Positions 35,549-45,111 are shown, numbered from the stretch's first letter. The stretch: DNA of 64,000 bases from Pseudomonas sp. H3(2019) (GCF_007713465.1 NZ_VMSG01000002.1:124001-188000), one strand, 5' to 3'. Made by a program: numbers and translations. The notes: generated from the letters alone by a model not told the origin.

Positions 35549-36960
35549 GCGAACCAGCCTTGCAGCCACAGCGGTCCGGCCTCGCCCACCGCACGATAGG
35601 CCCAGGCCTTCGAGCCTGCGCGGGTTTCGATCAGGTAGTAATCGCGGCGCACGTCGGCGCCATCCCACCAGCCGGACTCGATGCGCTCCGGCCCCATGAG
35701 GATGTGCGCCGTGCCTTCGTGCACGGGTAACGGTTCGGTCAGCAACCAACCGGGACGCTGTACATCAGGCAGCGCCGGGCAGGCCTGAGGCTGTGCATTC
35801 GGCAGCCAGGCACACTCCGGCCGATGATCGGACTGAAAACCCAGGCCCTGCACCGCCTCATCCCCGAGCCGCGCACGCAAGCGTTCGCGCAGTTGCTCCC
35901 AGGGCAAGGACTGTTGCGGGCGTTCGTCGAACAGCTCCCGGCGCTGCGGGACGAAGCTTGGCAAGTCTTGCGCCGACAGCCGAAAACCGCGCACCGGCGC
36001 TTCGACCTGCACCTGTTCCAGCCGCCCGCGGGCCAGTTCGAAGAGCATCGCCGGATCACGCTCGGCGCTCAGCAGGCCGACCTTGATCAGTGTATCCGGC
36101 AACCCAGCGTGTTCCAGATGCAGGTCAAAGCGCTGCACGCCGCTGTCCCGGCCACAGAGGAACGCCGAGAGATCACCGGTCAGCCGGCGCAAGGGGAACA
36201 GCAATGCCTGATGGGATTGCACATCGAAATTCAGCTCGATCCGCACATCGAAACGGTCCGGCGGCAGATAAAACCCCAAGGCCAGCGGCCGTTCGCCCAA
36301 CAAGGTATCGAGGTGCTTGAGCACTTGCGCCTCGAAGCGTCGGGCCAGGGTTTGACGCGGCAGCGCCTGAACCTGGCCCAAGGTGCGCAAGCCCATGCGC
36401 GACAGTGCGGTGGCGACCGTTTGCTCAAGCCCGATCCGCTCGACAGGCATCTGCCCGAGCAATTGCCGTAGAGCGTCATTGTCCGGCACCGCCAAACCGT
36501 CGTAGGCATTGGCCAGGACCCGTGCGGCCAGCGGGTTGGGCGCCGCGACCAGTCGATGGCGAAAACCCAGCGCCGAGAGCTCTGCGCGCAACCGCGCCTC
36601 GAACTGCGGCCAGGGCCCAAACAGCCCCAGGCTCGACTCGATTTCAAACAGCACCGCACGCGGGTAATGCACGCTGACCTGGGAGCTGAAGCGGTAGGCC
36701 CAGGCGGCGAGAAACTGCTGCCAATGCTCGATTTCGGCCACGTCATAGTCGGCGCTGACAAAGGCCTTGCTCAAGGCCTGGGCGGCGGTCATCGACTGGC
36801 CCGGACGCAGCCCCAATGCTCGCGCCGGTGCATTGACCGCTTGCAACACCCGACGCTGCGCCGGACCGCTCAGCAGCACCAGCGGTTCGTCAGGGTCGCT
36901 GCGCTGACGCAACACCGCGTCCAGCGCCAACTGCGGGAAAAGGATACAGACCCAGCGCAT
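35545..36960 (-). CDS. imuB: ImuB, catalytically inactive Y-family polymerase homologue
   Basis: The 471-residue protein has the Y-family polymerase N-terminus ([20 protein letters not shown]), but the catalytic SIDEA-type motif reads [11 protein letters not shown], without the acidic pair, as expected for ImuB. ImuB is the hub that binds ImuA, DnaE2 and the sliding clamp. QQSLPW, near residue 360, is a candidate clamp-binding motif. It starts 7 bp after imuA and overlaps dnaE2 by 4 bp. A longer frame to 37017 would enter imuA and is unlikely. Confidence 0.94.
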   Translation of the reverse strand: MRWVCILFPQLALDAVLRQRSDPDEPLVLLSGPAQRRVLQAVNAPARALGLRPGQSMTAAQALSKAFVSADYDVAEIEHWQQFLAAWAYRFSSQVSVHYPRAVLFEIESSLGLFGPWPQFEARLRAELSALGFRHRLVAAPNPLAARVLANAYDGLAVPDNDALRQLLGQMPVERIGLEQTVATALSRMGLRTLGQVQALPRQTLARRFEAQVLKHLDTLLGERPLALGFYLPPDRFDVRIELNFDVQSHQALLFPLRRLTGDLSAFLCGRDSGVQRFDLHLEHAGLPDTLIKVGLLSAERDPAMLFELARGRLEQVQVEAPVRGFRLSAQDLPSFVPQRRELFDERPQQSLPWEQLRERLRARLGDEAVQGLGFQSDHRPECAWLPNAQPQACPALPDVQRPGWLLTEPLPVHEGTAHILMGPERIESGWWDGADVRRDYYLIETRAGSKAWAYRAVGEAGPLWLQGWFA

Positions 36961-36967
36961 GCCAACC

Positions 36968-37585
36968 TCACTGCCCGGTGGCGAAGGCAATCGGTGCCGA
37001 ACGGGCCAGCCCGCCACGGCACTTGAGCACCCTTAACTGCGCGGGCCTTGAATCGATGGCGATGCGCAGGGCTGCCGGCGAAGGATTGATGGCGTCCTTG
37101 ATCGAGCGATAGGCAAACGCCAGGGTCTGCCCGGTTTCCGCCGCCACCTGCAAACGGCGCAAGGCGCGGTCATCCGCCTGTTGCGGCCAGCACAACACCG
37201 CCCCGCAACTGCCTGAGCGCAGGCATTGTTCCGCCGCCCACAGTGCCTCGCGGTCACTGGCCTGGATGATCGACAACTGCCGCAGATCCACCCCGGCGTT
37301 CTGCCAGGCCTGGGGATACGGCACATGCGGCGGCGCTACCAGCACCACTCGCTCACCGGCGGTCGTCAGTCGGGCCAAGGTTGGCCATACCAGTTGCAAC
37401 TCACCCACGCCCTGCCCGGCGACAAGAATTTCGCTCAGCGCCGCTTCCGGCCAGCCGCCGCTGGGCAAAGCCGCGTCCAGTGCCGCATGCCCGGTCGGCT
37501 GCGGGCTGATGCTGGGTGGCGCGGGCCGGCCTTTCCAGACCTGGCCGCCATTGAACAGCGTATCCAGCGCAACGACGGCGCCCAT
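36968..37585 (-). CDS. imuA: ImuA, RecA-like accessory protein of the mutasome
   Basis: The 205-residue protein (often labelled SulA in pseudomonads) has the ImuA pattern: LDAALPSGGWPEAALSEILV near the start and VVLVAPPHVPYPQAW in the RecA-like core. It interacts with ImuB and RecA during damage-induced mutagenesis. The ATG overlaps the lexA2 stop (TGATG), so the two are translationally coupled. The GTG one codon upstream is an alternative. Confidence 0.93.
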   Translation of the reverse strand: MGAVVALDTLFNGGQVWKGRPAPPSISPQPTGHAALDAALPSGGWPEAALSEILVAGQGVGELQLVWPTLARLTTAGERVVLVAPPHVPYPQAWQNAGVDLRQLSIIQASDREALWAAEQCLRSGSCGAVLCWPQQADDRALRRLQVAAETGQTLAFAYRSIKDAINPSPAALRIAIDSRPAQLRVLKCRGGLARSAPIAFATGQ

Positions 37586-38202
37586 CACCCTTGCCTCACC
37601 AGACCACAGAACACCCCTTCAATCGCCAGGTCCTGATCGGCAGTGACCACAATGGGGCTGTAAGCCGGGTTGCGCGGCAGCAACCGCACGCTGTCCCCTG
37701 CCCGCTCAAAGCGCTTGATGGTGACTTCGCCCTCAAGCCGCGCAACGACGATCTGGCCGTTCCGCACCTCGGCACTGCGGCGCACGCCCACCAGATCACC
37801 GTCGAGAATGCCGTCGCCGATCATCGAGTCGCCCTGAACCCGCAGCAGGTAGTCCGGTGTGCGCGAGAACATTGCCGGATCCAGCCACAAGCGGCTGTGC
37901 ACCTCGGCATCGACGCCCATCGGCGCACCGGCAGCCACCCGCCCGAGGACCGGGATATCCAGCAACTCGGGGCGACGCGGCTGATTGAGCAAGCGAATAC
38001 CGCGGGCCTGATGCGGATTGACCTCGATAAAACCGGCCTCGGTCAGCGCCACCACATGCTTGCGCGCCACGCTGCGCGAGGCAAAACCAAACGCCTCGCT
38101 GATTTCAGCGAGGCTCGGTGACTGGCCTTGTTGCGCAATACGGTCGCGGATGAAGGTCAGGATGGCGGTACGGCGGGGAGTCAAAGTCGTCATGGAGTAC
38201 AT
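37585..38202 (-). CDS. lexA2: LexA2-type SOS repressor
   Basis: The 205-residue protein has a winged-helix N-terminus (LAEISEAFGFASRSVARKHV as recognition region) and an S24 self-cleaving domain. The cleavage site is Ala91-Gly92 (RVAAGAPMG) and the catalytic pair Ser126 (QGDSMIGDGI) and Lys163 (VTIKRF). As the first gene of lexA2-imuA-imuB-dnaE2 it represses its own operon until RecA filaments trigger cleavage. The ATG at 38202 has GAGGAG 6 nt upstream; an ATG three codons later is possible. The operator covers this start. Confidence 0.95.
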   Translation of the reverse strand: MYSMTTLTPRRTAILTFIRDRIAQQGQSPSLAEISEAFGFASRSVARKHVVALTEAGFIEVNPHQARGIRLLNQPRRPELLDIPVLGRVAAGAPMGVDAEVHSRLWLDPAMFSRTPDYLLRVQGDSMIGDGILDGDLVGVRRSAEVRNGQIVVARLEGEVTIKRFERAGDSVRLLPRNPAYSPIVVTADQDLAIEGVFCGLVRQG

Positions 38203-38210
38203 TTGTACTC
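38195..38210. promoter_or_regulatory. LexA2-type operator at the start of the mutasome cassette
   Basis: GAGTAC-N4-GTACTC is an exact dyad. It fits the AGTAC-N4-GTaCT type of site reported for Pseudomonas LexA2. It lies over the Shine-Dalgarno and start codon of lexA2. Confidence 0.85.
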
Positions 38211-38249
38211 CTCTCGGGTTTTCCTGACAATAACCGCCAGTCGTAACGC

Positions 38250-39167
38250 TTAGCTCAAGCCGCGCTGGCGCAGAAAAGTCGAAATGAAATCGATGAAAGC
38301 CGCCACCTTGGCAGTGGCGCGACGGTGACTGGGGTACACCGCCAGGATGTGCGAACCGAACGCGTCCGGATCAATCTCGTAGTCGGCCATCAACCGCACC
38401 AGCCGGCCATCCGCCAGATACGGCGCGGCACTCCACAGCGGCGCGTGCAGCAGCCCGCGCCCTGCCAGCGCAGCGGCCAGCAGCAAGTCGTAATTGTCGC
38501 TTTTCAGGCGCGGCCGCGACGGCTGGGGCAGGCTGAGCCGCTGACCGTCGCGCTCGACCCACCAGAATTCACGGCTCAGGTCCGCATGGCGATAAAGCAG
38601 CCAGTGATGCTGATCGAGGGTCTGCGGCGTCACCGGAACCGGGTTGCGCGCCAGGTAGTCCGGGCTGGCACACAGGGCCAGGCGATTATCACCGACGACT
38701 CGGGCGATCTGTCCGGGCAGGTCGTCATGACCTTCACGCAATGCCAGGTCGTAGCCGCTTTCGAGCAGATCGACGAACTCGTCGCACAGGTCGATGTGCA
38801 AACTGATTTGCGAGTATTCATCGAGAAAGCCTGCGCATACCTCGTCGAGAAAGGCCCGGCCAAAGGCCAGCGGCGCAGTGATTTTCAATGTGCCCTGCAA
38901 ACCATGCTGCACCTGCAGGATCTCTTCGCTGACCTCTTGCAGGCGTTGCAACACCTGACGCGCGGTCTCCAGATAAAGCCGCCCGACCTCGGTCAATAAA
39001 GTGCGCCGCGTGCTGCGCTCGAACAAGCGCGCACCCAGTTCATCTTCCAGATGGCTGACCGCTTTGGTTAGCGCTGACGGTGTTTTGCCCAGTTGCTGCG
39101 CGGCACGGCTGAAACTGCCGTGTTCCGCCGTCGCAACAAACATTTTCAAGGCACTGAGCGTGTCCAT
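38250..39167 (-). CDS. LysR-family regulator (CrgA-like subgroup)
   Basis: The 305-residue protein begins MDTLSALKMFVATAEHGSFS with the recognition helix region LGKTPSALTKAVSHLEDELG, then an effector domain (GTLKITAPLAFGRAFLDEVC) of the subgroup that ends in a conserved YPSHRRATAKVAAFIDF. It is divergent from an exported amidohydrolase, 105 bp apart, with a dyad between them, suggesting that gene as target. It lies just 47 bp upstream of the lexA2 start on the same strand without a terminator I can see. Confidence 0.93.
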   Translation of the reverse strand: MDTLSALKMFVATAEHGSFSRAAQQLGKTPSALTKAVSHLEDELGARLFERSTRRTLLTEVGRLYLETARQVLQRLQEVSEEILQVQHGLQGTLKITAPLAFGRAFLDEVCAGFLDEYSQISLHIDLCDEFVDLLESGYDLALREGHDDLPGQIARVVGDNRLALCASPDYLARNPVPVTPQTLDQHHWLLYRHADLSREFWWVERDGQRLSLPQPSRPRLKSDNYDLLLAAALAGRGLLHAPLWSAAPYLADGRLVRLMADYEIDPDAFGSHILAVYPSHRRATAKVAAFIDFISTFLRQRGLS

Positions 39168-39182
39168 GGTTTTTCCATTCAG

Positions 39183-39197
39183 GCAAAAGGGTTTTGC
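39183..39197. promoter_or_regulatory. Candidate LysR-type dyad
   Basis: GCAAAA-GGG-TTTTGC is an exact dyad, 16 bp from the LysR start and about 75 bp from the divergent amidohydrolase. Position suits an autoregulatory site. Confidence 0.4.
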
Positions 39198-39272
39198 TGG
39201 TTTCAGGTGTTCTGCCCAGCGTGCCAAGCTACTAGTCTCGCTGCCAGACGAATAAAAACAAGGCACACGAGC

Positions 39273-41018
39273 ATGAATAGAGTTATCCCGACACTCCTGA
39301 GCTGCGCCGTGGCTTTTGCCTCGATGGAAGCCATGGCCGCCGCCGATCTGGTATTGATCAACGGCAAGATTTTCACCGCCGACCACACCCAACCCAAGGT
39401 CCAGGCCCTGGCGGTGCAGGACGGCAAAGTGCTGCAGATCGGCAGCGACACGCAGATCAAGGCGTTGATCGAGCCCTCGACCCGGGTCATCGACCTGGCG
39501 GGCAAAACCCTGATGCCCGGCCTGATCGACAGCCACTCACACGCGATCTTTGGTGGTCTGGAACTGGCCTCGGCCAATATGGAAGATGAGCAAGTCAGCC
39601 TCGACGAACTGGAAAAACGCCTGCGCGACTGGCGTGACGATGGCAAGGCAAAACACGGTGATGTGTTGAGCGTGGCCGGCATGAGTTCGACCTACTGGGC
39701 GCAAGCCGAGGCTTTTGCCCAGCGTTTCAACCAGGGTGAATGGGCGCAGGTGCCAATCGTGTTCATCGGCAGCGACCACCACACCGCCTGGGCCAACAAC
39801 GTGATGCTCGCGCGGGCCGGGATCGATGCCGCCCTGATCAACACCCTGCCCGCCGTGGAGCGCGACACTATCGGCCGCCTGGCGAATGGTGCGCCCAACG
39901 GTTTTCTGGTGGACGCGGGTTGGGACCGGGTCGCTTCGGTCATGCCCAAAGCGAGTCCGGCGGACCTGCTGCGAGCCGCCCAGACTGCGCTGCGGTTCAA
40001 CAACAGCCTGGGCATCACCGCCTGGATGGACCCGGCCGCCAATGCTGCGCCGGGGGAACCGGTGTTCGCCCTCAAGCCCACAGAGAAAACCGTCGGCGTC
40101 TTACCGGTGTACAAGGCGTTGTCTGAAACCGGGGCCATGAGCGCGCACGTCGCCGCGCTGTTGGTGGCCAACCCGCGAAGCTGCCCGGCTGACCTCGACA
40201 CACTGGACATTGTGCGCAAGCAGTTCCAGGGCATCCCGAACCTGAGCTTGCCCGGCATCAAGATCTTCGCCGACGGCGTACTGGAATTTCCGGCGCAAAG
40301 CGCGGCGCTGATCGATCCCTACAACAACTCGCACAAACAGGGCGAGCTGCTGATCGATCCGGCGCATTTCGGTGAGCTGGTCAGTGCCGCCGACCAACGC
40401 GGCTGGTTGGTGCACATACATGCCATTGGCGACCGTGCAGTGCGTGAGTCGTTGAACGGCATCGAACAAGCACGCAAGGATCGGCGCAGCGGCGTGACCC
40501 ACTCCATCACCCACCTGCAACTGGTCAACCCCAAGGAGTTTGCCCGCTTCAAGCCACTCAATGTGATCGCTTCGATGCAGCTGCTCTGGGCCTCGGCTGA
40601 CGAGTACACCCTGGACATGATCAAGCCGTACGTCAGCGCGCTCGCCTTCCGCTATCAGTACCCGGCGCACTCGTTGCTCAAGCAAGGCGCAACGATTGCC
40701 GGTGCGAGTGACTGGCCGGTGTCATCACCGAACCCGTTCAATGCGATGGCCCAGGCCATCACCCGTGTGGGGCCCAAAGGCGTGCTGAACGCCGCCGAGG
40801 GCATCGACCGCGAGAGCATGTTCTACGCCTACACCGTCAACGCCGCCCGCACCATTGGCCTGGAACAGCAGATCGGTTCGCTCCAGCCCGGCAAGCAGGC
40901 GGACTTCATCATCGTCGACCGCGATGTGTTCAAGGTCGATGAAAAAGCCCTGCACGACACCCAGGTATTGAGCACCTGGTTCGCTGGCCGCGAAGTCTAC
41001 GTCTCCGCCGCACAGTGA
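39273..41018 (+). CDS. Exported YtcJ-like amidohydrolase
   Basis: The 581-residue precursor has a Sec signal peptide (MNRVIPTLLSCAVAFASMEA, cleavage near AMAAA). The mature part is a metal-dependent amidohydrolase: DSHSHAIFGG is the HxH site, HIHAIGDRAVRESLNGIE the central histidine segment, and GASDWPVSSPNPF the late aspartate loop. It is a distant paralogue of the protein at 20636-22594 but uses Sec rather than a Tat-like signal. Substrate unknown. AAGG lies before the ATG. Its likely regulator is the divergent LysR. Confidence 0.88.
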   Translation: MNRVIPTLLSCAVAFASMEAMAAADLVLINGKIFTADHTQPKVQALAVQDGKVLQIGSDTQIKALIEPSTRVIDLAGKTLMPGLIDSHSHAIFGGLELASANMEDEQVSLDELEKRLRDWRDDGKAKHGDVLSVAGMSSTYWAQAEAFAQRFNQGEWAQVPIVFIGSDHHTAWANNVMLARAGIDAALINTLPAVERDTIGRLANGAPNGFLVDAGWDRVASVMPKASPADLLRAAQTALRFNNSLGITAWMDPAANAAPGEPVFALKPTEKTVGVLPVYKALSETGAMSAHVAALLVANPRSCPADLDTLDIVRKQFQGIPNLSLPGIKIFADGVLEFPAQSAALIDPYNNSHKQGELLIDPAHFGELVSAADQRGWLVHIHAIGDRAVRESLNGIEQARKDRRSGVTHSITHLQLVNPKEFARFKPLNVIASMQLLWASADEYTLDMIKPYVSALAFRYQYPAHSLLKQGATIAGASDWPVSSPNPFNAMAQAITRVGPKGVLNAAEGIDRESMFYAYTVNAARTIGLEQQIGSLQPGKQADFIIVDRDVFKVDEKALHDTQVLSTWFAGREVYVSAAQ

Positions 41019-41022
41019 CATC

Positions 41023-41153
41023 TTGCCAGCGATGACATCCGTAAGACCCGCCATCGCTGGCAAGAGCTGGGCGCCCCCCCGATCCGTAGGAGCAAGGCTT
41101 GTCCGCGATAGCGCCCGCAAGATCGCCATCGCCGGCAAGCCGTGCCCCTACAG
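41023..41153. repeat. Two tandem inverted-repeat elements
   Basis: First element: CTTGCCAGCGATG (41023-41035) with its exact complement at 41053-41065. Second: GTAGGAGCAAGGCTTGTC... facing ...GGCAAGCCGTGCCCCTAC up to 41153, an imperfect palindrome with the GATAGCG/CGCCATC core. Both are dispersed intergenic repeat types in fluorescent pseudomonads. They fill a convergent gap and may serve as terminators. Confidence 0.7.
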
Positions 41154-41168
41154 TATCTGCGTTAGTCT

Positions 41169-42056
41169 TCAGCCGATGCTCAGTGCACGCAGATCCAGCT
41201 GACCGTCCTTGAGCGGCGGGCACCAGTAGTAGCCGCCGGTAATCGGCCGGCTCATGCGGTACAGACCGTCAACGACGCCGTCTTCCAGGCCACTCATACG
41301 GCGCAGTTGAGCTTCGAAGGCATTGAAGGAATGACCGAAGGCCAGGAACATCAGGCCGGCACGATCACCTTCGATCCATGGCATCGAGCGGCGCACGATG
41401 AAGGCTTCGGGGGTGAAGCTTTCCTGGGCGGTGCGTTTGACGTGAGCGGAGATCGGCGCGTCGTCGAGTTCTTCGTTGTCGCTCTTGCGGCGACCAATGA
41501 TGTTGTCCTGCTCATGGGACGGCATCGCATTAAAACCGTTCAGGTCATGCTGCCACTGCTGGATCGCGGCGAAGCTGCCACCCACCAGGCCGTCCTCGCC
41601 CTCAGCCACCAGCGCTGCAGCAACGGCAGCTTCGTCGTGGGGGTTTTCGGTGCCGTCTTCATAGCCCGTCAGATCGTGGCCACTCATGTGACGGAAGGCT
41701 TCGTTCATCTGCACCAGGCGCAATGCTGGAGCCAGCGCGACTTCAAGGGCACGGCTGCGATTAAGCAATTCGCCGCGATCCTCACCGTGCAGCCAGCACC
41801 ACAGCGCGTGCTGGGTCGAAGGGTTATCGACGCCAACGCCGATCATCGCCGGGAACGGTCGCAGCCCCGCTACTTTCGCGTCCAGTGCATTGACCAGCGA
41901 CTTGCCAAAACCGACCACCGCCGACTTGCCGTCCACCAGTTTCATCAGGTTGTCGAGCGCAGTCGGCAGAGCCTCGGCGGATTCGAGAGCGAAAAACAAA
42001 TGACGCGCCTGAGGCGGAACGGGGGTGGCAAGGATGCCCGGCTGGTAGTAACTCAT
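41169..42056 (-). CDS. Dyp-type haem peroxidase (YfeX-like)
   Basis: The 295-residue protein carries the dye-decolourising-peroxidase signature GYEDGTENP (GxxDG), with the aspartate that takes part in peroxide cleavage, and the later HVKRTAQES and FLAFGHSFNAFEAQL segments of the P-/B-type YfeX branch. It has no signal peptide, so it is cytoplasmic or encapsulated. AGAGGAGT stands 4 nt before the ATG. It is monocistronic and no encapsulin gene is adjacent. Confidence 0.94.
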   Translation of the reverse strand: MSYYQPGILATPVPPQARHLFFALESAEALPTALDNLMKLVDGKSAVVGFGKSLVNALDAKVAGLRPFPAMIGVGVDNPSTQHALWCWLHGEDRGELLNRSRALEVALAPALRLVQMNEAFRHMSGHDLTGYEDGTENPHDEAAVAAALVAEGEDGLVGGSFAAIQQWQHDLNGFNAMPSHEQDNIIGRRKSDNEELDDAPISAHVKRTAQESFTPEAFIVRRSMPWIEGDRAGLMFLAFGHSFNAFEAQLRRMSGLEDGVVDGLYRMSRPITGGYYWCPPLKDGQLDLRALSIG

Positions 42057-42375
42057 GAGAACTCCTCTGGAAAGGCATGAAGTTTACCCGGCACACGGCA
42101 GTTTGTGTGTGTTGAAAGGTGCAAGAGCGATGCAGACACGGAACTGTGCTGATGTCGCTCAAATCCTCCGTAGCAGTTGCCGAAGCAATCTGATAAAACG
42201 ATTCAGCAATGCTAATCATGGCGCACATCCTGTGCCGCGCCAAAAGCGGCATCAGAATGATTTGTAGCCATCGCCGTCACTCCAGAAAAAGACACGGCTG
42301 ACAGGTCTTGACCTCATGGCAGTGTCTGGCGACAAAAACCTTATCCGCATCACCCAATCCAGACGGGGTAGCGAC
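42057..42375. other. 319-bp divergent promoter region
   Basis: It separates the minus-strand peroxidase from the plus-strand aldehyde dehydrogenase and must hold both promoters. I find no reliable open frame, repeat or operator in it. Confidence 0.55.
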
Positions 42376-44001
42376 ATGAGCACAGCAAACATCCTTGGCA
42401 ACCTGTTCCCGACCGCCCGCGACATCCCGGAGCAATACCGCCTCGACGGGCAGACCGAGCAACGCGAATACCTCGTCGATGGCGTCCTGAAAATCTGGAA
42501 CGGCCCTCTGGCAATCGTCCGCAGCCCGGTCTACCTGACCGGCGAAAATGGCGATGAACAAGTCATTCTCGGCAGCACGCCACTGCTCGACGCCGACACC
42601 GCATTAACCGCCCTCGACGCCGCCGTCCGCGCCTATGACCGTGGTCAGGGCAACTGGCCAACGATGCGGGTGGCCGAGCGAATTCAGCATGTCGAAGCGT
42701 TCCTCGCCCGCATGCGCGAACAGCGTGAGGCGGTGGTCAAGCTGCTGATGTGGGAGATCGGCAAGAACCTCAAGGACTCGGAAAAAGAGTTCGACCGCAC
42801 CTGCGATTACATCGTTGACACCATCAACGCTCTCAAGGAACTCGACCGTCGCTCCAGCCGTTTCGAACTGGAACAGGACACGCTCGGCCAGATCCGCCGC
42901 GTGCCGCTCGGCGTCGCCTTGTGCATGGGGCCTTACAACTACCCGCTGAACGAGACCTTCACCACGCTGATTCCGGCACTGATCATGGGTAACACCGTGG
43001 TGTTCAAACCGGCCAAGCTCGGCGTCCTGCTGATTCGCCCGTTGCTGGAAGCGTTCCGCGACAGCTTCCCGGCCGGGGTGATCAACGTGATCTACGGCAG
43101 CGGCCGCGAGACTGTCAGCGCGCTGATGGCCAGCGGCAAGATCGATATCTTTGCCTTCATCGGCACCAATAAGGCCGCCAGCGACCTGAAGAAACTTCAC
43201 CCGAAACCACACCGCTTGCGCGCCGCGTTAGGCCTGGACGCGAAGAACCCCGGCATCGTGCTGCCCGAGGTGGATCTGGACAATGCGGTCAGCGAAGCCG
43301 TCACCGGTTCGCTTTCGTTCAATGGCCAGCGCTGCACTGCGCTGAAAATCCTCTTCGTTCATGAGCAAGTGGTCGACCGCTTCATCGAAAAATTCAACCA
43401 CAAGCTGGCCTCTCTCAAACCCGGCATGCCGTGGGAAAGTGGTGTGTCGCTAACCCCATTGCCGGAGTCGGGCAAAGTCGATTACCTGCATGGACTGGTG
43501 GACGATGCCGTGAGAAAAGGCGCCAACGTGGTGAACGACAATGGCGGCCAGGCACGCGGGTCGTTCTTCTATCCGGCGGTGCTGTACCCGGTGACCACCG
43601 ACATGCGCGTCTATCATGAAGAGCAGTTCGGCCCGGTGGTGCCGATCGTCCCTTATCGTGACCTGGATACGGTGATCGACTACGTCCTCGAGTCGGACTT
43701 CGGACAGCAATTGAGCCTGTTCGGCACCAATCCCGCCGAGGTAGGACGGTTGGTGGATATCTTTGCCAATCAGGTCGGGCGAATCAACATCAACGCCCAG
43801 TGCCAGCGTGGCCCGGACACCTTCCCGTTCAACGGGCGCAAGAACTCGGCCGAAGGCACGCTGTCGGTGCACGATGCGTTACGAACATTTTCGATCCGCA
43901 CGCTGGTGGCGACCAAGTTCCAGGAAAGCAACAAGGAACTGATCAGCGACATCATCCGCGGACGGGAGTCGAGTTTCCTGACCACCGACTATATTTTCTA
44001 G
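42376..44001 (+). CDS. Aldehyde dehydrogenase superfamily protein, NADP-GAPDH-like, lacking the general-base Glu
   Basis: The 541-residue protein belongs to the aldehyde dehydrogenase superfamily, the branch usually annotated as NADP-dependent (non-phosphorylating) glyceraldehyde-3-phosphate dehydrogenase. It has the oxyanion asparagine in GPYNYPLNETF and the catalytic Cys320 in FNGQRCTALK. The motif ELGGK, which carries the general base, is instead ALGLDAKNP: Gly286 stands exactly 34 residues before Cys320, the spacing of Glu268 and Cys302 in classical enzymes. The chemistry may therefore differ (acylating, or a water-activating residue elsewhere). An FUSC gene follows after 30 bp and is probably co-transcribed. 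Confidence 0.85.
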   Translation: MSTANILGNLFPTARDIPEQYRLDGQTEQREYLVDGVLKIWNGPLAIVRSPVYLTGENGDEQVILGSTPLLDADTALTALDAAVRAYDRGQGNWPTMRVAERIQHVEAFLARMREQREAVVKLLMWEIGKNLKDSEKEFDRTCDYIVDTINALKELDRRSSRFELEQDTLGQIRRVPLGVALCMGPYNYPLNETFTTLIPALIMGNTVVFKPAKLGVLLIRPLLEAFRDSFPAGVINVIYGSGRETVSALMASGKIDIFAFIGTNKAASDLKKLHPKPHRLRAALGLDAKNPGIVLPEVDLDNAVSEAVTGSLSFNGQRCTALKILFVHEQVVDRFIEKFNHKLASLKPGMPWESGVSLTPLPESGKVDYLHGLVDDAVRKGANVVNDNGGQARGSFFYPAVLYPVTTDMRVYHEEQFGPVVPIVPYRDLDTVIDYVLESDFGQQLSLFGTNPAEVGRLVDIFANQVGRININAQCQRGPDTFPFNGRKNSAEGTLSVHDALRTFSIRTLVATKFQESNKELISDIIRGRESSFLTTDYIF

Positions 44002-44031
44002 AACGCACGCCGAGGACACCCTGCGAACCCG

Positions 44032-45111
44032 ATGACAGCCCTTCGATCATCCCGACTGCCACCGTTGCTGCGCCGGTTGCTGCGTCCGCTCCTGGACCCG
44101 TACCGGCGCTATCGCAACGCCAAACTGATCCACGCCGTTCGGGTGTCGCTGGGGCTGTTGGCGACGATTCTACTGACCACCGGGATCCACCTGCCCCACG
44201 GTGAATGGGCGTCGGTGACCATGTTGGTGGTGATCGGTGGTTTGCAGCACCACGGCAATATCGGCAAGAAAGCTGCCGAACGCGCATATGGCACGCTGAT
44301 CGGCGCTGGCGTGGGTTTGCTGCTGGTGGCGCAGCAGGCCTGGCTCGGCATGCCGTGGCTGACTTACTTCGGTATGTCGGTGGTCTGCGGGTTCTTCTCT
44401 TATCACGCGATCGGCAAGGGCGGTTACACCGCGTTGTTGTCGGCGATCACCGTATTCATCGTCGCCGGACACGGCGACAACCCGGTGACTGACGGACTCT
44501 GGCGCACGGTCGATATTCTCATCGGGATCGTCCTGGCCCTGGCCTTTTCCTTCGCACTGCCGCTGTACGCGGTCTACTCCTGGCGCTACAAACTCGCCAG
44601 CGCCTTGCGCGACTGCGCGAGTATTTACCGCCGGATCATCAGTGGCCAGTCGGTCACCGATGACCACTACCTCAAGATGCTCAGCCGTCTCAACGGGATG
44701 ATGGTGCAACTGCGCTCGTTGATGCCGTCGGTGTCCAAGGAAGTGCGAATGTCCATGACCGAACTCGACGCCCTCCAGCGCAATTTGCGGATGTGCATCA
44801 GCACTCTGGAAATCCTCGCCAACACCCGCCCCGAAGCAAGCGACGAACAGGCCATGGCACAACTGCAACTGGCGCTGAAAGCCGAGCACCGGCAGGTTCG
44901 CGTGTTACTGATTGGCATGGCCCGGGCGCTGCAATCCGGTACGACACAACGCCTGGAGCGTGCGACCGATGAAGCCGCACCGCAGACCGCCATGGGCACC
45001 CCGGTCTACAGCGCGCTGGACGGTTACCGATTACTGACCCGACAACTGACCGCCAACCTGAATGACATGCGCCAGCGCTTGGTAAAGACTGCGCCCCGTT
45101 GGAAAATCTGA
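44032..45111 (+). CDS. FUSC-type inner-membrane protein (aromatic-acid exporter-like)
   Basis: The 359-residue protein has six predicted N-terminal transmembrane segments (about residues 35-185; VSLGLLATILLTTGIHLPHG opens the first) and a cytoplasmic helical C-terminal domain, the half-size FUSC/YccS layout. WASVTMLVVIGGLQHHGNIG and KAAERAYGTLIGAGVGLLL are typical. Relatives export aromatic acids, but half-size members are poorly studied. The start has no strong ribosome-binding site, consistent with coupling to the aldehyde dehydrogenase 30 bp upstream. It converges with the next gene with 7 bp between. Confidence 0.88.
   Translation: MTALRSSRLPPLLRRLLRPLLDPYRRYRNAKLIHAVRVSLGLLATILLTTGIHLPHGEWASVTMLVVIGGLQHHGNIGKKAAERAYGTLIGAGVGLLLVAQQAWLGMPWLTYFGMSVVCGFFSYHAIGKGGYTALLSAITVFIVAGHGDNPVTDGLWRTVDILIGIVLALAFSFALPLYAVYSWRYKLASALRDCASIYRRIISGQSVTDDHYLKMLSRLNGMMVQLRSLMPSVSKEVRMSMTELDALQRNLRMCISTLEILANTRPEASDEQAMAQLQLALKAEHRQVRVLLIGMARALQSGTTQRLERATDEAAPQTAMGTPVYSALDGYRLLTRQLTANLNDMRQRLVKTAPRWKI

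Noticed and set aside
35549..35749. Upstream extension of dnaE2 by 67 codons
   Set aside because: It would overlap imuB by 200 bp. The ATGA junction at 35545-35548 and the usual N-terminus fix the start at 35548.
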